Below, piece by piece: positions 41,642-51,273 of a DNA stretch of 55,465 nucleotides. Where the stretch lies: assembly GCA_003599855.1 (NCBI GenBank), contig QZKG01000055.1, positions 1 to 55,465 on the forward strand, written 5' to 3'. The notes beneath the pieces were generated by a model that ran no database searches, was not told the DNA's origin, and saw only the letters and a list, made by a program, of their open reading frames with translations. Origin of the DNA: Gaiellales bacterium. GTDB lineage: Bacteria; Actinomycetota; Thermoleophilia; BMS3ABIN01. Each line of letters opens with the position of its first letter. Position 1 is the stretch's first letter. Position numbers and translations under genes: made by a program.

Positions 41642-41750
41642 CCCCGAAAGCCGGGAACCCAGCGGTTCCCACGGACCTCCGAGGTCGCTTGCGATTGACA
41701 TCAGGTTGTTCGGAGCTTCGGCTCTCGGCTGGAAGGCTTCGGCCTTCCTC
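41642..41750 (-). promoter_or_regulatory. Structured leader RNA with switch-like hairpins before the Ni/Co operon
   Basis: Between the promoter and DUF3842 lie nested inverted repeats. GGAAGGC/GCCTTCC (41731-41748) and GAGC/GCTC (41713-41724) both have four-base loops. CTCCGA and TCGGAG (41710-41715 with 41677-41682) close a small domain. GGGAACC/GGTTCCC is at 41653-41670. CCCG/CGGG (41643-41655), followed by T5-GTG-T4, shares bases with the previous hairpin, so the two exclude each other. The layout suggests an aptamer plus terminator. No Rfam class is recognised. Confidence 0.5.
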
Positions 41751-41754
41751 TCCT

Positions 41755-41784
41755 AAAATAGCCCAGGATCCGCTTGTGAGTCAA
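41755..41784 (-). promoter_or_regulatory. Promoter of the DUF3842-cooT-cbiMQO operon
   Basis: Minus strand TTGACT (41784-41779), 18-nt spacer, TATTTT (41760-41755). Transcription would start near 41750, at the base of the first leader hairpin. Confidence 0.65.
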
Positions 41785-41882
41785 GGGCGCCGTGGGAGCG
41801 GCTAAAGGTAAAACAGGTTCCCTCCGATGAAAAACCACGCTTCGCGAGGAGCGTGGGGGCGTTTGCGGGCTGATGCTTACGT

Positions 41883-44207
41883 TTGAAGGGGCGGGATTTG
41901 ATTCCAGGGGCTTCCACTCTAGACAATCCCGGGAAAGCGGTGTCGCTGAGCCGCGCCCGGGACCTTTGGCTACTTTTCATCATCGCCAGCCTCGGCATGG
42001 TCATCAATGCCGTTTACGTGCTCATCGAGCTGTTCAGCGAGGACCCGTTCGGTGACTTCCGCGCACACCTGGTTGGTAACATCTTCATCCTGTCCCTCCT
42101 CTTCATCTTCCCCGCCGTCGCCTACCTCATCTACTACTCCATCACCCGCCACGAACTGATCCGCAGTTCGCGGCTGCTGGAGATAGAGGTGGCCAGCCGC
42201 ACCAGGCAGCTGGAAGACCTGAAGAACTTCACTGAGAACGTGATGGCGAGCGTGAACGACCTGATCTTCGTCATCGGCTCGGACGGCCGTTTCCATTTCG
42301 TCCGCGGCAACAGCGCCATGCTCGGCTGCGAACTGGGGCAGCTCGAGGGGTACCAGTTCATCGACATGGTCGCACCCGGCTCCATCGCGACGGCCGTAAA
42401 CAACTTCGAGCGGATACTGCGTGGTGAAGCAGTGGGCCCCTACGAGCTCGAGATCGTTACCTGTGACACCCAGACCCGGTGCATCGAGATATCCAGCACC
42501 GGTTATATCGAGGACGGGATGACGAGGGCGCAGGTGGGCGTCGCCCGCGACGTCACCGAGCGCCGCAAGCTGGAGCACCACGCGCTCAAGCGCAACCGTG
42601 AACTGTCTTCGCTCAACTCGATCGCCACAGCCGTGGGCAAGTCGCTCGACCTGGACCAGGTGCTGGCGGCGGCCATGGACCAGATAGCCATCCTGCTCAA
42701 CGCCGACCGCGCCTGGGTGCATGTCTACAATGAAAAGGCACACTGCCTGGAGCTCAGGGTCTGGAAAGGCAGGGGCTCGGTGATGAGGGACCACCTGGCG
42801 TCGGTGAGCCCCGGAGAAGGGTTGATCGGCAGGGCTGCCGAGAACGACGCTCCCATGGCCATCAACTGTGCCGGCCATCCTGAGATGGCGGCGATCGGGG
42901 CCGAGGCTGACCTGGCCTGCCTGGCGGTAGCGCCGATGAAGTTCAGCCGCCGGCTGGTGGGTGTACTCTCCGTTTCCAGCGAGGAGCCTGACTATTTCAG
43001 TCCCGAGGACCTCGACCTGATGCGCCTGGCATCAAGCCAGGTGGCCATGGCCGTGGAAAACGCCCTGCTGTATGAGGACCTCAAGTACAAGACCGAGGAG
43101 CTGGCGCTGCAGAACACGGAGCTGGCCATGTCCACCGAGAAGCTGAGCCATCTCATCTGCGAGGCTGAGAAGGAGCAGAGCTTCTCGGTCCGCTATGAGA
43201 ACCCCGGCCTGGCGAAGTGCTGGGAGATCAAGAACTGCACGCAGGAGGATTGTCCCTCCTACGAGTCCGAGAACCTCCGCTGCTGGCAGGTGGCGGGCAC
43301 CCATTGCGGCGGCGTGGTGCAGGGCGTTTTCGCCCAGAAGTTCGGTCAGTGCGAGAAATGCGAGGTCTACCAGAAGGCCAGGACGGGGCGCCTGGCGGGC
43401 ATGGGCGAGGCGTTCAACAACATGATGGCGATCCTCGAGCGCAAGGTCGAGGAGCAGCGCGACCTGCAGAGCCAGCTGGTTCAGTCCACCAAGCTGGCCG
43501 TCATCGGCGAACTCGCGGCGAATGTCGCCCACGAGATCAACAACCCGCTGACGGGGATTCTGGGGTACTCGTCGCTGCTACTGAAGAACCTGCCGGAGGA
43601 TGACGCCAACCGCAAGAACCTGATGGTGATCGAGAAGGAGACCCTGAGGGCGCGAGACATCGTCCGCAACCTGCTTGATTTCTCACGCCAGGGTTCCTCC
43701 AACAAGTGCGACACCCCCGTCACCGAAGCCCTGGAGAGCTCGCTGACGCTGCTGAGGAAGCAGGCAGAGCTGGCGGGCGTGGAGGTGGACAAGCATATCG
43801 GCGACGGTATGCTCAACGTCCACGCCGACCCCAACCAGCTCAAGCAGGTCTTCATCAACATCCTCAACAACGCCATCTTCGCGATGCCCGAAGGCGGCCG
43901 CCTGACGATCTCGGCCAGGACGATAAGGCCGATCGGCGACCTGGCCCGGGTGCAGGTCGCCTTCAGGGACACAGGCATCGGCATCCCCGAGGACAAGCTG
44001 GCCCGGGTCTTCGAACCCTTCTATACCAGCAAAGACGTCGGCGAGGGCACCGGGCTGGGCCTGTCGGTGTCGCGCCGCATCGTCGAGGAGCATGGCGGTG
44101 TCATCGAGGTTGACAGCACGGTGGGTGCGGGGTCAACTTTCATCGTGACGCTGCCGACAGCAGAAATACAAGAGCGGGCACATGACAGTGAAAAGGAAGT
44201 AGCCTGA
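41883..44207 (+). CDS. Membrane sensor histidine kinase with PAS, GAF and Cys-rich (two-CW-like) module
   Basis: Up to 774 aa. Two membrane helices (about 27-48 and 64-87) without a large external loop, PAS (115-228), GAF (245-395), a coiled coil, then a Cys-rich block at 446-493 with seven cysteines (CWEIKNCTQEDC, RCWQVAGTHCGG, CEKCEVY). HisKA follows with His550 in NVAHEINNPLTGILGY, then HATPase (NAIFAMPEGGRLTI, DTGIGIPEDKLARVFEPFY, GTGLGLSVSRRI). The Cys block resembles the two-CW motif of other sensors and may bind metal or sense redox. GTG 41940, just after a TTGATT-N18-GACAAT promoter-like pair, is an equally likely start. A response regulator follows 13 nt later. Confidence 0.9.
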   Translation: MKGRDLIPGASTLDNPGKAVSLSRARDLWLLFIIASLGMVINAVYVLIELFSEDPFGDFRAHLVGNIFILSLLFIFPAVAYLIYYSITRHELIRSSRLLEIEVASRTRQLEDLKNFTENVMASVNDLIFVIGSDGRFHFVRGNSAMLGCELGQLEGYQFIDMVAPGSIATAVNNFERILRGEAVGPYELEIVTCDTQTRCIEISSTGYIEDGMTRAQVGVARDVTERRKLEHHALKRNRELSSLNSIATAVGKSLDLDQVLAAAMDQIAILLNADRAWVHVYNEKAHCLELRVWKGRGSVMRDHLASVSPGEGLIGRAAENDAPMAINCAGHPEMAAIGAEADLACLAVAPMKFSRRLVGVLSVSSEEPDYFSPEDLDLMRLASSQVAMAVENALLYEDLKYKTEELALQNTELAMSTEKLSHLICEAEKEQSFSVRYENPGLAKCWEIKNCTQEDCPSYESENLRCWQVAGTHCGGVVQGVFAQKFGQCEKCEVYQKARTGRLAGMGEAFNNMMAILERKVEEQRDLQSQLVQSTKLAVIGELAANVAHEINNPLTGILGYSSLLLKNLPEDDANRKNLMVIEKETLRARDIVRNLLDFSRQGSSNKCDTPVTEALESSLTLLRKQAELAGVEVDKHIGDGMLNVHADPNQLKQVFINILNNAIFAMPEGGRLTISARTIRPIGDLARVQVAFRDTGIGIPEDKLARVFEPFYTSKDVGEGTGLGLSVSRRIVEEHGGVIEVDSTVGAGSTFIVTLPTAEIQERAHDSEKEVA

Positions 44208-44220
44208 GGTGGGGGAAATA

Positions 44221-44607
44221 ATGCAAGGCAAGGTACTGGTAGTTGACGACGAGGAAGTGATCCGGGACGTCTGTTCGCAGATCCTGGAGAACGAGGGTTA
44301 CGAGGTGGTCACGGCCGCGAGCGGCATGGAGGCCTTGCGGCTGGTGAGCAGCGGCGATGAGCATTTCGACGTCGTGGTGACGGACATCATGATGCCCGAC
44401 ATGTCCGGCCTGGAGCTGCTCGAGGTCATCAGGAGGACCAGCCTGGACATCAACCCCGTCGTCATCACGGGCCTGGGCACCTTCGAGATGGCGACCCAGT
44501 CAGACCGGCTGGGAGCCAAGGAATTCGTGGTCAAGCCCTTCACCCCGGACGAGCTCTCCGAAGCCGTGCGCAAGGCGGTCGGGCCGCATCCCGTGAGACC
44601 GGTCTAG
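44221..44607 (+). CDS. Single-domain response regulator
   Basis: A 128-aa CheY-like receiver with no output domain. It has the acidic pair in VLVVDDEEVI, the phospho-acceptor in VVVTDIMMPDMSGLEL, VITGLGTFEMA and the conserved Lys in FVVKPFTPDELSEAVRK. It is the probable partner of the adjacent kinase and passes phosphate to another protein or binds a target directly. ATG 44221 has GGGGGA at 5 nt. Its end overlaps the convergent mannosyltransferase gene by 4 nt. Confidence 0.93.
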   Translation: MQGKVLVVDDEEVIRDVCSQILENEGYEVVTAASGMEALRLVSSGDEHFDVVVTDIMMPDMSGLELLEVIRRTSLDINPVVITGLGTFEMATQSDRLGAKEFVVKPFTPDELSEAVRKAVGPHPVRPV

Positions 44608-45314
44608 TCCGCCCGCAGCCTCAGCTTCCAGACCAAGAACACCGCTTCGAGCACGATCCGCTTCGACATCTTCGACTTGCCCTGCTGGCGGTCGAGGAAG
44701 GTGATCGGCACCTCCTTGACCCGGAAACCCTTTTTCGCCGCCTTGTAGGTCAGCTCGATCTGGAAGCCGTAACCGTAGGAGTTCACCGCGCTCAGGTCCA
44801 GCGTTTCGAGGACCTCGCGCCGGAAACACTTGAGCCCGCCGGTAAGGTCACGCACCGGCAACCTCAGGATCATGCGGGCGTAAGTGCTGCCCCCCTTGCT
44901 GATGATCTTCCTCAGGAGCCCCCAGTTCTCGACGCGGCCGCCCGGCACGTAGCGGGAGCCCAGCACGAGGTCGGCGTCCGCGATAGCCTCGAGGAAGACG
45001 GGGATGTAGGCCGGATCGTGGGAGAAGTCGCTGTCCATCTCGAAGATGTATCTGGTGCCGGTCCCGAGCGCCTGGCGAAAACCAGCCAGGTAAGCCGGGC
45101 CCAGCCCCTGTTTCTCCGGGCGGTGGATGACCGACAGGTTGTCGTACCTGGCGGCCAGCGCGTCGGCTATCTCGCCGGTGCCGTCCGGCGAGTTGTCATC
45201 GACGATGATGACCTGTCCCGAAAGGCTGTTGCTGGTGAGGACGCCCTGAAGCGTTTCGACGAAGCGTTCAAGGTTCTCGCGCTCGTTGTAAGTGGGAAGC
45301 ACTACTGTGAACAT
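44604..45314 (-). CDS. Polyprenol-phosphate mannosyltransferase (DPM1/Ppm1-like GT2)
   Basis: A 236-aa GT2 enzyme without membrane helices. FTVVLPTYNERENLERFVET, VIIVDDNSPDGTGEIADALA, VIHRPEKQGLGPAYLAGFRQ, FEMDSDFSHDPAYIPVF (DxD-like DSD), LVLGSRYVPGGRVENWGLLR and VKEVPITFLDRQQGKSKMSK define the dolichol-phosphate-mannose synthase family. It should move mannose from GDP-mannose to polyprenyl phosphate on the inner membrane face. The start ATG 45314 lies 5 nt after the fmdE-like stop. The nucleotidyltransferase at 20663 could supply GDP-mannose. Confidence 0.92.
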   Translation of the reverse strand: MFTVVLPTYNERENLERFVETLQGVLTSNSLSGQVIIVDDNSPDGTGEIADALAARYDNLSVIHRPEKQGLGPAYLAGFRQALGTGTRYIFEMDSDFSHDPAYIPVFLEAIADADLVLGSRYVPGGRVENWGLLRKIISKGGSTYARMILRLPVRDLTGGLKCFRREVLETLDLSAVNSYGYGFQIELTYKAAKKGFRVKEVPITFLDRQQGKSKMSKRIVLEAVFLVWKLRLRAD

Positions 45315-45319
45315 GGCTT

Positions 45320-45874
45320 TCAGTCCGCGGCGCAGCCGAGGCAGAGCCTTTTGCCGTCCAGATCTACGGTCCTGGTCTCCATCACCGGCTCGCCGCACCC
45401 CTCACAGACGAGCGAACGCCGGATCACTGCCCTGGGAGGCAGCTCGGCCGCCGTCTTGCGTATGTCGAAGAGCTCAGCGTCGGGCGCGCTGAGGATGTGG
45501 TCGATCTTGAGCTGCCGGGCGGCTGTCTCATCGCCGGCAGCTGCGGCCGCGGGCGCCTCCATGGCCCCCGTCCTGAGGGCCACTCGCACCGCCTCGCTGC
45601 TGTCGCGGCGGGCGAGGGTGAACACCTGCTTGCCCCAGTCGCGGAAGAAGAGGTTTCCCTTGCCGAACGTAGTCCCCGCCAGGAACTGGGCAGCGTCGAC
45701 GCTGCAGCTGTCGTTCTCAACGATCGCAATGAGTTCCTCATCCGCCGAGCGGACGACGCCGAGCTGTTCCAGGGCCGCGGCGACGGCGCGGTAGCCGAGA
45801 GCCAGCCCCGGGCACATGTGACCGTGAAAAGCTATCAGCTCCTCCAGGCCGGGATAGTCACCGTAGTCAGTCAT
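45320..45874 (-). CDS. FmdE family protein
   Basis: A 184-aa protein with the FmdE signature FHGHMCPGLALGYRAV, IVENDSCSVDAAQFLAG, GKGNLFFRDWGKQVFTLARR, and a C-terminal four-Cys zinc ribbon (CEGCGEP, CLGC). FmdE is named after a formylmethanofuran dehydrogenase-associated subunit, but most bacterial members occur without that enzyme and their role is unknown. No other formylmethanofuran gene is near. ATG 45874 is preferred to TTG 45883. It is 5 nt upstream of the mannosyltransferase gene. Confidence 0.87.
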   Translation of the reverse strand: MTDYGDYPGLEELIAFHGHMCPGLALGYRAVAAALEQLGVVRSADEELIAIVENDSCSVDAAQFLAGTTFGKGNLFFRDWGKQVFTLARRDSSEAVRVALRTGAMEAPAAAAAGDETAARQLKIDHILSAPDAELFDIRKTAAELPPRAVIRRSLVCEGCGEPVMETRTVDLDGKRLCLGCAAD

Positions 45875-46009
45875 CTGTTCCAATCGTTTCGGGCGCGGCC
45901 GGGCGCGGCCGCTCGATTACCATGCGATAGTTTAGACTTTTTCCATCAAAAGCGGAAACCGGATGAGGCCGGCAGCCGGGAACGGACCCGAAACGGAGGG
46001 GCAGGGGGG

Positions 46010-46786
46010 CTACTCCACCAGCCGCCGGTGCATCCCCCTGACTGCCAGCTCGGCGAAGATGAGGGTGGAGGCCAGGGCCCAGGCTGCTTCCGGCAGCAGA
46101 TAGATGTCGTGGCGGCCCAGCATCAGGGAGCGGGAGATGTCCACGAAGCTCGACAGTGGGATGACCCAGGCCACCGCCTGTACCGCATCGGGGAAGCGCT
46201 CGATGGGGAAGAACGTGCCGCTTAAAAACTGGGCCGGCAGGATGAAGCCGGCGAAGTAGAAATGGAAGTACTCCATCTGGGCGACGCGGCTGGTGACGAA
46301 GACCCCGATGGCGGCGAAGTTGAACGCGGCGGCGAACATGATGACCGGGACGAGGGCGGCCTGCCAGCGGTGGAGCACCCCCATGAGCAGCAGGACCACG
46401 AGCACCAGCAGGGCGTTGACGAGGCCGCGGGTAGCGCCCCAGGTGATCTCCGCCAGGCTGACCTCCTGGGCGCTGATGGGAGTGGAGATGATGCCCTCGA
46501 AGGTATTCTGCATCTTCATGCGGAAGTAGGAGCCGTAGGTGCATTCGAAGGTGGCCTGCATGATGGCGGCGGTGCCGATGATGCCGGCGGCGACGAATTC
46601 GATATAGGGGACGCCTTCCATCGACTCGATGTAGGAGCCCAGGCCCAGGCCGAACACGAAGATGAAGAGGAGCGGCTCCGCCAGGGATGGGAAGATATTG
46701 AACTTCCACAGGGTGATGAACACCTGGGCATTGCGCCGCCAGACCTTGATGAAGGCGGGCGTGACCGAGAGCAGTCCCTTGTTCAT
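46010..46786 (-). CDS. ABC-2 type transporter permease
   Basis: A 258-aa permease with six membrane segments. FITLWKFNIFPSLAEPLLFI, IFVFGLGLGSYIESMEGVPY, ECTYGSYFRMKMQNTFEGII, SLAEITWGATRGLVNALLVL, QFLSGTFFPIERFP and VIPLSSFVDISRSLMLG match the NodJ/DrrB-like ABC-2 group. It probably exports a lipid, polysaccharide or drug together with the ATPase encoded immediately upstream; the start codon overlaps that gene's stop (TGATG). Substrate unknown. Confidence 0.92.
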   Translation of the reverse strand: MNKGLLSVTPAFIKVWRRNAQVFITLWKFNIFPSLAEPLLFIFVFGLGLGSYIESMEGVPYIEFVAAGIIGTAAIMQATFECTYGSYFRMKMQNTFEGIISTPISAQEVSLAEITWGATRGLVNALLVLVVLLLMGVLHRWQAALVPVIMFAAAFNFAAIGVFVTSRVAQMEYFHFYFAGFILPAQFLSGTFFPIERFPDAVQAVAWVIPLSSFVDISRSLMLGRHDIYLLPEAAWALASTLIFAELAVRGMHRRLVE

Positions 46787-47688
46787 CAGCGGATCTCCAT
46801 GCCGGTGAGCTTCAAGAAGACATCCTCAAGCGACGCCGGCCGGATCAGCCGCTCCGCCCCGGGATAAGCCGAGATTATCTCGTCGAACTCGGCTGCGTCC
46901 CGGCTGTAGAAGTACAGGTTCTGGCCGCTGCGCTGGTGTTCCATGCCGGGAAAGCGAGCCACCGCTTCCCCGGCAGCCGCCAGGTCGACCCTGAGCTCCA
47001 GGACCTGGGCCGGAACGTTCTTCCTGATGAGGCTGCCGGGACTGCCGCCATCGACCTTGCGCCCCTCGTTCATTATCAGCACCTCGTCGCAGAGCTTCTG
47101 GGCTTCTTCCATGTAGTGGGTGGTGAGGAGCAGGGTGATGCCGCGCTCCTTGAGCTCCAGCAGCTTGTCCCAGATGAGGTGGCGCACCTGGGGGTCGAGG
47201 CCGGTGGTGGGCTCATCGAGGATGAGCAGGCGCGGGTCGTTGAGCAGGGCGCGCGCCAGCACCAGGCGGCGCTTCATGCCCCCGGAAAGGGCTGCGATGG
47301 GTGCGCGCGCCTTTTCCATGAGATGCATGAAACCGAGCAGCTCATCGCACTTGCCGGCGGCATCCTCGTGCCTGATGCCGAAATAGCGCGCGTAGACAAT
47401 GAGGTTCTGGCAGGTGGACAGGTCGGGGTCGAGGTTGTTCTCCTGGGGTACGACTCCCAGACCGGCCTTGATCTCGCGGGGCTGCTCGCAGACGTCCAGG
47501 CCGAAGACCTTGAGCGTGCCCGCAGTGGGTCGGGCGATGCAGTAGACCATCTTCATGGTCGTGGTCTTGCCGGCGCCGTTGGGGCCGACGAAACCGTAGC
47601 AGCGCCCCGCTTCGAACCCGAAATCGATGGCGTCCACCGCCGTCAGGTCACCATAACGCTTGGTCAGCGATCTCGCTTCGACGATCAT
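46786..47688 (-). CDS. ABC exporter ATP-binding protein (NodI/DrrA-like)
   Basis: A 300-aa ATPase. Walker A is GFVGPNGAGKTTTMKMVY, the Q-loop region is LGVVPQENNLDPDLSTCQNL, the signature is LSGGMKRRLVLARALL and Walker B is RLLILDEPTTGLDPQ, with the H-loop in LLTTHYMEEAQKLCDEVLIM. The C-terminal 80 residues form the DrrA-like extension. ATG 47688 begins the conserved sequence (MIVEARSLTKRYGDLTAVDA). The open frame extends 40 codons upstream without similarity. Operon with the ABC-2 permease. Confidence 0.93.
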   Translation of the reverse strand: MIVEARSLTKRYGDLTAVDAIDFGFEAGRCYGFVGPNGAGKTTTMKMVYCIARPTAGTLKVFGLDVCEQPREIKAGLGVVPQENNLDPDLSTCQNLIVYARYFGIRHEDAAGKCDELLGFMHLMEKARAPIAALSGGMKRRLVLARALLNDPRLLILDEPTTGLDPQVRHLIWDKLLELKERGITLLLTTHYMEEAQKLCDEVLIMNEGRKVDGGSPGSLIRKNVPAQVLELRVDLAAAGEAVARFPGMEHQRSGQNLYFYSRDAAEFDEIISAYPGAERLIRPASLEDVFLKLTGMEIR

Positions 47689-47913
47689 GTCGATATGCCG
47701 TTTGTCGGATGATGCGATGCTGTCATGGGTCCTGGCGCTCCTGGCGCTTATCATAATCTTATTCCAGCCCGGTTCATATCCCGGGCCGGCGGCCTGCCTG
47801 CGCTTCACCAGTGTGTGCGCCGGGACCAGCCCGCTCGCACAACCCCTTGGGAGCCGGATTGGTGTATCCTGTTATTGTAGACCTGCAAACGATTCATTCT
47901 GGCGCTGACGTCC

Positions 47914-50373
47914 ATGTCCGAGATCAGGGAAATCACCATACCCATCGAAGGGATAAGCTGCGCCTCCTGCGTGTCCACTAATGAGAAGGCGCTCCAGGCG
48001 GTGCCCGGGGTGCAGGGGGCAGCGGTAAACATAGCCACCGAGATGGCTACCGTCAGCTACGATGCCGCCCTGGCTTCGCCGGCGGAGCTGGTGGCCGCGA
48101 TCATGAAGGTCGGGTACAGGGTACCCATCGAGAAAGTCACGCTGCCGGTCGCCGGCATGACCTGCGCTTCCTGCGTCGAGCGGGTGGAGAAGGCGCTCAA
48201 GTCGGTGGAAGGTGTCCTGTCCAGCTCGGTCAACCTCGCCACCGAAAGGGCCACGGTGCATCACCTGGCCGGCGCGGTGACGCGGGCCGACCTGGTCAGG
48301 GCGGTGGCCGGGGCCGGCTATGAAGTGCTCGAGGCGGGCGAGGAAGATGCCGGCGACATCGCCGCCGCCGAGGATCGCGAGGCGGCCGAGCGCAGGCGCC
48401 GGTACCGCCGCCTGCAGCTCAAGGTGGCCGTGGGCTCAGTCATCTCGGTGCTGGTGATGCTGGGCAGCATGGAGCAGCTCGACCTGGGCCCGCTCAGCAA
48501 CGGTTACATCCTCTGGGCCCTGACGACCCCGGTGCAGTTCTGGGTCGGCGGGCAGTTCTACCGCGGCGCCATCGCCGCGGCCCGGCACCGGACCACCAAC
48601 ATGAACACCCTGGTAGCCGTGGGCTCCTCGGCTGCTTATTTCTATTCGGCGGCAGCGGTCGTCGCCCCGTCGTTTTTCGCCGGGCATGCCCATGGCGGAG
48701 CCGCGCCGGTCTATTTCGACACGGCTGCCGTTATCATCACCCTCATCCTCTTCGGCCGGATGCTGGAGGCGCGCGCCAAGGGACAGACCTCTGACGCCAT
48801 CCGGAAACTGGTCGGCCTCAGGCCGAAGACGGCAAGGGTTGTCAGGGACGGCGGGGAGGCTGACATCCCCGTGGAGCAGGTTGAGGTGGGTGATATCGTC
48901 ATCGTCCGCCCCGGCGAGAGTATCCCGGTGGACGGGGTGGTGAAGGAGGGCCAGTCGAGCATCGACGAGTCAATGATCACCGGGGAGAGCATCCCCGTGG
49001 ACAAGCAGGTGGGGGACGAGGTGGTGGGCGCCACCATCAACAGGACCGGCAGCTTCCGCTTCGAGGCTACGCGCGTGGGCAGGGACACGGCGCTGGCGCG
49101 CATCATCCGGCTGGTGCAGGAGGCCCAGGGCTCCAAACCGCCCATCGCGCGCATGGCTGACGTCATCGCCAGTTATTTCGTGCCCGCCATCTTCGCCATC
49201 GCCACGGTGACGTTCATCATCTGGCTGGCATCCGGCGGCGAGATGGCCTTCAACCGCGCCCTGCTGAATTTCGTGGCCGTGCTCATCATCGCCTGTCCCT
49301 GCGCCCTGGGGCTGGCAACGCCTACCGCGGTGATGGTGGGGACCGGCAAGGGGGCCGAGGCCGGCGTCCTCATCCGCGGCGGCGACTCCCTGGAGACCGC
49401 CCACAGGCTTGACACCATCGTGCTGGACAAGACGGGCACCCTGACCCGCGGGGAGCCCGTGGTCACTGACCTGCTGGCCGACGGCTGGGACCAGGAGGAG
49501 CTGCTGGCGCTGGCGGCAGCGGCTGAGCGGGGGTCAGAGCACCCCCTGGGCGAGGCCATCGTCAACTCCGCCCTCCAGCGGGGCCTTGAGCTCGGCAGGG
49601 CGGAATCGTTCCAGGCGCTGGCCGGACAGGGGATCGCGGCGACGGTGGCCGGGCGCCACCTGCTGATCGGCAATCCGGGCCTCCTCGAGGATGACGGCAT
49701 TGCCCTCGACGGCCTGCGGGAGAAAGCCGAGCAGCTTTCGGCGGAGGGCAAGACCCCCATGTTCATGGCGGTCGACCGGAAGGCGGCCGGGGTCATCGGG
49801 GTGGCCGACACGCTCAAGGAGAGTTCCCGCGGCGCCGTGGCCCGGCTCCGGGAGATGGGCCTGGAAGTGGTGATGCTCACCGGCGACAACCGGCGGACAG
49901 CCGAGGCGATCGGCCGTGAGGCGGGGGTCGACCGCGTCCTGGCGGAGGTCCTTCCCCAGGACAAGGCCCTGGAGGTCAGGCGGCTGCAGGAAGAGGGCAA
50001 GCTGGTGGCCATGGTGGGCGACGGCATCAACGACGCGCCGGCGCTGGCCCAGGCCGATGTCGGCATCGCCATCGGCACCGGAACCGATGTGGCCATGGAG
50101 GCCGGCGACATCACGCTGATCTCGGGAGACCTGCGCGGGGTCGTGACCTCCATCGCCCTCAGCCGACGCACGATCCAGATCATAAAGCAGAACCTCTTCT
50201 GGGCCTTCGCCTACAACACCGCCCTGATCCCCGTGGCGGCGGGAGCGCTGTACCCGTTCTTCGGCATCCTCCTCAATCCGATGCTCGCGGCCGCCGCCAT
50301 GGGGCTGTCATCTGTCTCCGTGGTGAGCAACTCGCTCAGGCTGCGGCGTTTCAAACCACCCGATATGAAGTAA
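47914..50373 (+). CDS. copA: P1B-type copper-transporting ATPase CopA
   Basis: An 819-aa Cu(I) efflux ATPase with two N-terminal HMA domains (CASC at residues 16-19 and 84-87). Eight membrane helices follow, with the intramembrane CPC site in [20 protein letters not shown], the actuator domain motif [12 protein letters not shown], the phosphorylation site [15 protein letters not shown], the HP motif in [11 protein letters not shown] and the hinge [20 protein letters not shown]. It protects against copper; the CopZ-like chaperone at 15643 may deliver the ion. ATG 47914 has no Shine-Dalgarno sequence. No CsoR operator is obvious upstream. Confidence 0.96.
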   Translation: MSEIREITIPIEGISCASCVSTNEKALQAVPGVQGAAVNIATEMATVSYDAALASPAELVAAIMKVGYRVPIEKVTLPVAGMTCASCVERVEKALKSVEGVLSSSVNLATERATVHHLAGAVTRADLVRAVAGAGYEVLEAGEEDAGDIAAAEDREAAERRRRYRRLQLKVAVGSVISVLVMLGSMEQLDLGPLSNGYILWALTTPVQFWVGGQFYRGAIAAARHRTTNMNTLVAVGSSAAYFYSAAAVVAPSFFAGHAHGGAAPVYFDTAAVIITLILFGRMLEARAKGQTSDAIRKLVGLRPKTARVVRDGGEADIPVEQVEVGDIVIVRPGESIPVDGVVKEGQSSIDESMITGESIPVDKQVGDEVVGATINRTGSFRFEATRVGRDTALARIIRLVQEAQGSKPPIARMADVIASYFVPAIFAIATVTFIIWLASGGEMAFNRALLNFVAVLIIACPCALGLATPTAVMVGTGKGAEAGVLIRGGDSLETAHRLDTIVLDKTGTLTRGEPVVTDLLADGWDQEELLALAAAAERGSEHPLGEAIVNSALQRGLELGRAESFQALAGQGIAATVAGRHLLIGNPGLLEDDGIALDGLREKAEQLSAEGKTPMFMAVDRKAAGVIGVADTLKESSRGAVARLREMGLEVVMLTGDNRRTAEAIGREAGVDRVLAEVLPQDKALEVRRLQEEGKLVAMVGDGINDAPALAQADVGIAIGTGTDVAMEAGDITLISGDLRGVVTSIALSRRTIQIIKQNLFWAFAYNTALIPVAAGALYPFFGILLNPMLAAAAMGLSSVSVVSNSLRLRRFKPPDMK

Positions 50374-50417
50374 GATTACACCGGTGGGCCCCATGAACCT
50401 GGCTGAAAGGCGGGAGG

Positions 50418-51230
50418 ATGGTTAAAGAGCGCGATTCGTATGTCATCGCCCAGTTCTCCGACATACACTGCGGCGACGGTCGCTTCGACCGTGACCTGAT
50501 GCTGGGCACCATCTCCGAGATCAACCGGCTCGGGCCTGACCTCACCATCATCCCCGGAGACCTCACCGCCGACGGCTACTTCGAACAGTTCTACGAGGCC
50601 CGCGATTACATCGAACAGGTGCAGTGCGAACAGAAGATAGTCGTGGCCGGCAACCATGACTGCCGCAACGTGGGCTTCCTCTACTTCGAATCGATCTTCG
50701 GCTCGCGCCGGGGACAAACCGTGGAGCTCGACTTCAGCCTCCGGCGGACAGAGGACATGGGCGGCGGCGTGCAGCAGAAACTCAAGGTGCTGGCGCTGGA
50801 TTCCAACAAGCCTGACCTCAACGACGGCGAGGTGGGCCGCGACCACTACACCTGGATCGACAACGAGTTCCCCGAGAAAGACGACTTCAAGGTGTTCGTG
50901 CTGCACCACCACCTGGTGAGCATCCCCGGCACGGGGCGGGAGCGCAACGTCGTCTGGGACTCCGGCGACGTGCTGGAGCGGTTGCGGGCGGTGGAGGTGG
51001 ACCTGGTCCTCTGCGGCCACCGCCACGTCCCTTACACCTGGCCGGTGGCGGGCATGCTGATCATCAGCAGTGGCACCGCCGCCACCTGGCGCACGCGGGG
51101 GTATACACAGCCTTCCTACAACATCATCGAGATCGCTCCGGCCGACGTCACGGTCACCACCAAGGTCCCCGGGGGCGCCATCGCCCGCAAGGAGCGCTTC
51201 GCGCGCCGGCGGGACCCCATCAGCTTCTGA
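50418..51230 (+). CDS. Cytoplasmic calcineurin-like metallophosphoesterase
   Basis: A 270-aa protein with the full binuclear metal site: QFSDIHCGDGRFD, IPGDLTADG, VAGNHDCRNV, LHHHLVSIPG and LCGHRHVPY. It has no signal or membrane helix. It is similar to CpdA/Icc-like phosphodiesterases, but the target (cyclic nucleotide, phosphodiester or nucleotide) cannot be told. It lies 45 nt after copA and a -10-like TAAGAT overlaps the copA stop, so it may be transcribed separately. Confidence 0.88.
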   Translation: MVKERDSYVIAQFSDIHCGDGRFDRDLMLGTISEINRLGPDLTIIPGDLTADGYFEQFYEARDYIEQVQCEQKIVVAGNHDCRNVGFLYFESIFGSRRGQTVELDFSLRRTEDMGGGVQQKLKVLALDSNKPDLNDGEVGRDHYTWIDNEFPEKDDFKVFVLHHHLVSIPGTGRERNVVWDSGDVLERLRAVEVDLVLCGHRHVPYTWPVAGMLIISSGTAATWRTRGYTQPSYNIIEIAPADVTVTTKVPGGAIARKERFARRRDPISF

Positions 51231-51273
51231 TACCGTGGGCGGCGCCCGGATCCGTCGGCAGGCTGGAATCTCC

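Noticed and set aside
41653..41682. T-box-like GTGGGAACCGC in the Ni/Co leader
   Set aside because: It differs from the T-box core GGTGGNACCGCG by an insertion, the leader is too short for a specifier stem, and the downstream genes are not amino-acid related.
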